Shown here: in pieces, positions 5,008-5,279 of the stretch
Position numbering within the stretch: the stretch's first letter is position 1
Layout of the letters: each line of letters opens with the position of its first letter
Assembly: GCA_029856375.1 (NCBI GenBank)
Contig: JAHQWX010000168.1
Coordinates: forward strand, 1-5,279
Length of the DNA: 5,279 nt
Source of the DNA: Promethearchaeia archaeon
GTDB lineage: Archaea; Asgardarchaeota; Lokiarchaeia; Sigyniarchaeales; SOKP01
Reading direction: 5' to 3'
Made by a program: the position numbers and the translations under genes
Notes under the pieces: generated by a model
The model's database searches: none
What the model was told of the DNA's origin: nothing
The model's input: the letters and a program-made list of their open reading frames with translations, nothing else

Positions 5008-5169
5008 ATGGATACTATTGAAAAATCAATCAGTATGGTAATTGATTTAATTAATGGAAAGGACATTGATGAGTCTAAGATCCCAAAATTAAATACTCGA
5101 GATGAGTTATTAGAAATATTTAACGCATTTAAGAAAGCTATTTTCTTAATCGAAAATATTCGAATCTAA
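5008..5169 (+). CDS. 53-residue stand-alone HAMP-like domain protein
   Basis: An ATG at 5008 opens a 53-codon frame ending in TAA; it is the only in-frame start after a stop at 4987. The product reads like one whole HAMP unit. Residues 4-18 form an amphipathic helix ending in the Gly (Gly17) typical of the end of HAMP helix 1. Residues 19-31 form a linker with Ile20, Ile25 and Pro26. Asp32-Glu33-Leu34 begins helix 2 (DELLEIFNAFKKAIFLI), matching the DE(I/L)..L...F signature, with heptad positions Leu34, Ile37, Phe41, Ile45 and Ile48. The Pro usual at the start of HAMP helix 1 is absent, and there is no membrane segment, sensor or output domain. HAMP units are dimeric signal-relay coiled coils; a soluble partner or adaptor of a receptor is a guess. 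A TATA-like element upstream and a convergent neighbour frame 4 bases downstream support it being a gene. Confidence 0.68.
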   Translation: MDTIEKSISMVIDLINGKDIDESKIPKLNTRDELLEIFNAFKKAIFLIENIRI

Positions 5170-5173
5170 ATCT

Positions 5174-5279
5174 TTATGAGATAAGCAAGTCTAATATTCT
5201 CGTTAACTTTTTAAAATTATTAAATGTGTCGCGATAATAAATGTCCAGTTTGATTTCGTGTGCAGTTAAATTTTGGTTA
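5174..5279 (-). CDS. C-terminal fragment of an unidentified minus-strand protein
   Basis: On the minus strand a frame is open from the right edge for 34 codons to a TAA at 5176-5174. The visible tail includes LTAHEIKLDIYYRDTFNNFK and ends LDLLIS. Its composition is typical of a soluble helical protein, about 59% of codons begin with a purine, and its stop lies 4 bases from the stop of the convergent HAMP-like gene, as tightly packed as the overlap at 2019-2024. In DNA this AT-rich, 34 open codons can still occur by chance. A competing plus-strand start at 5241 exists. No family can be assigned. Confidence 0.5.
   Translation of the reverse strand, partial: NQNLTAHEIKLDIYYRDTFNNFKKLTRILDLLIS

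Noticed and set aside
5241..5279. Plus-strand gene start at ATG 5241
   Set aside because: Only 13 codons are visible and they are antisense to a frame with more protein-like composition; kept as an ambiguity, not annotated.
1..5279. CRISPR array, tRNA, rRNA, insertion sequence or attachment sites
   Set aside because: No regularly spaced direct repeats, cloverleaf-like sequence, transposase motifs or terminal inverted repeats were seen.

Overview
This window looks like chromosomal DNA from an archaeon, most likely an Asgard (Lokiarchaeia-like) lineage. It is very AT-rich and densely packed. Candidate promoters are archaeal TATA-type elements about 20-35 bases upstream of start codons, with few or no leader bases. 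Two genes appear to start with TTG. The gene content also fits: a MIT-like helical domain fused to a zinc ribbon, an Rpn11-like JAMM metalloprotease, and a stand-alone COG1058 protein. The taxonomic call is inference; no marker gene is present.

Layout, left to right. The N-terminus of a charged protein runs off the left edge on the minus strand (1-82). An AT-rich intergenic region of 343 bases follows (83-425). Two plus-strand genes come next: a MIT-like/zinc-ribbon protein (426-1058) and a beta-sandwich/double zinc-ribbon protein (1122-2024). Three minus-strand genes run from right to left: an RNase H-like family protein (4042-3491), a JAMM metalloprotease (3448-2885) and a PIG-L-type deacetylase (2837-2019). 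The deacetylase stop codon lies inside the end of the zinc-ribbon gene, so these two converge with a 6-base overlap. A short divergent promoter region (4043-4121) separates the minus-strand cluster from the plus-strand CinA N-terminal-domain (COG1058) gene (4122-4919). A 53-residue gene that reads like a lone HAMP domain follows (5008-5169). The last 106 bases probably carry the C-terminal end of a minus-strand gene.

How the genes may work together. The two plus-strand genes both carry zinc ribbons of exactly CX2C-X10-CX2C spacing and may form a pair. The first has a MIT-like N-terminus, the ESCRT-binding module of Vps4 and AMSH. The second ends in a tail loosely resembling a MIT-interacting motif. 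A JAMM protease with Rpn11-type motifs lies about 860 bases away on the other strand. MIT and JAMM domains are fused in the eukaryotic endosomal deubiquitinase AMSH, so the proximity is suggestive but not evidence of a shared pathway. The PIG-L, RNase H-like and COG1058 proteins have no clear functional tie to these.

The observations most worth following are the orphan HAMP-like mini-protein, the JAMM motif with one residue missing from its usual spacing, and the MIT/zinc-ribbon gene pair.
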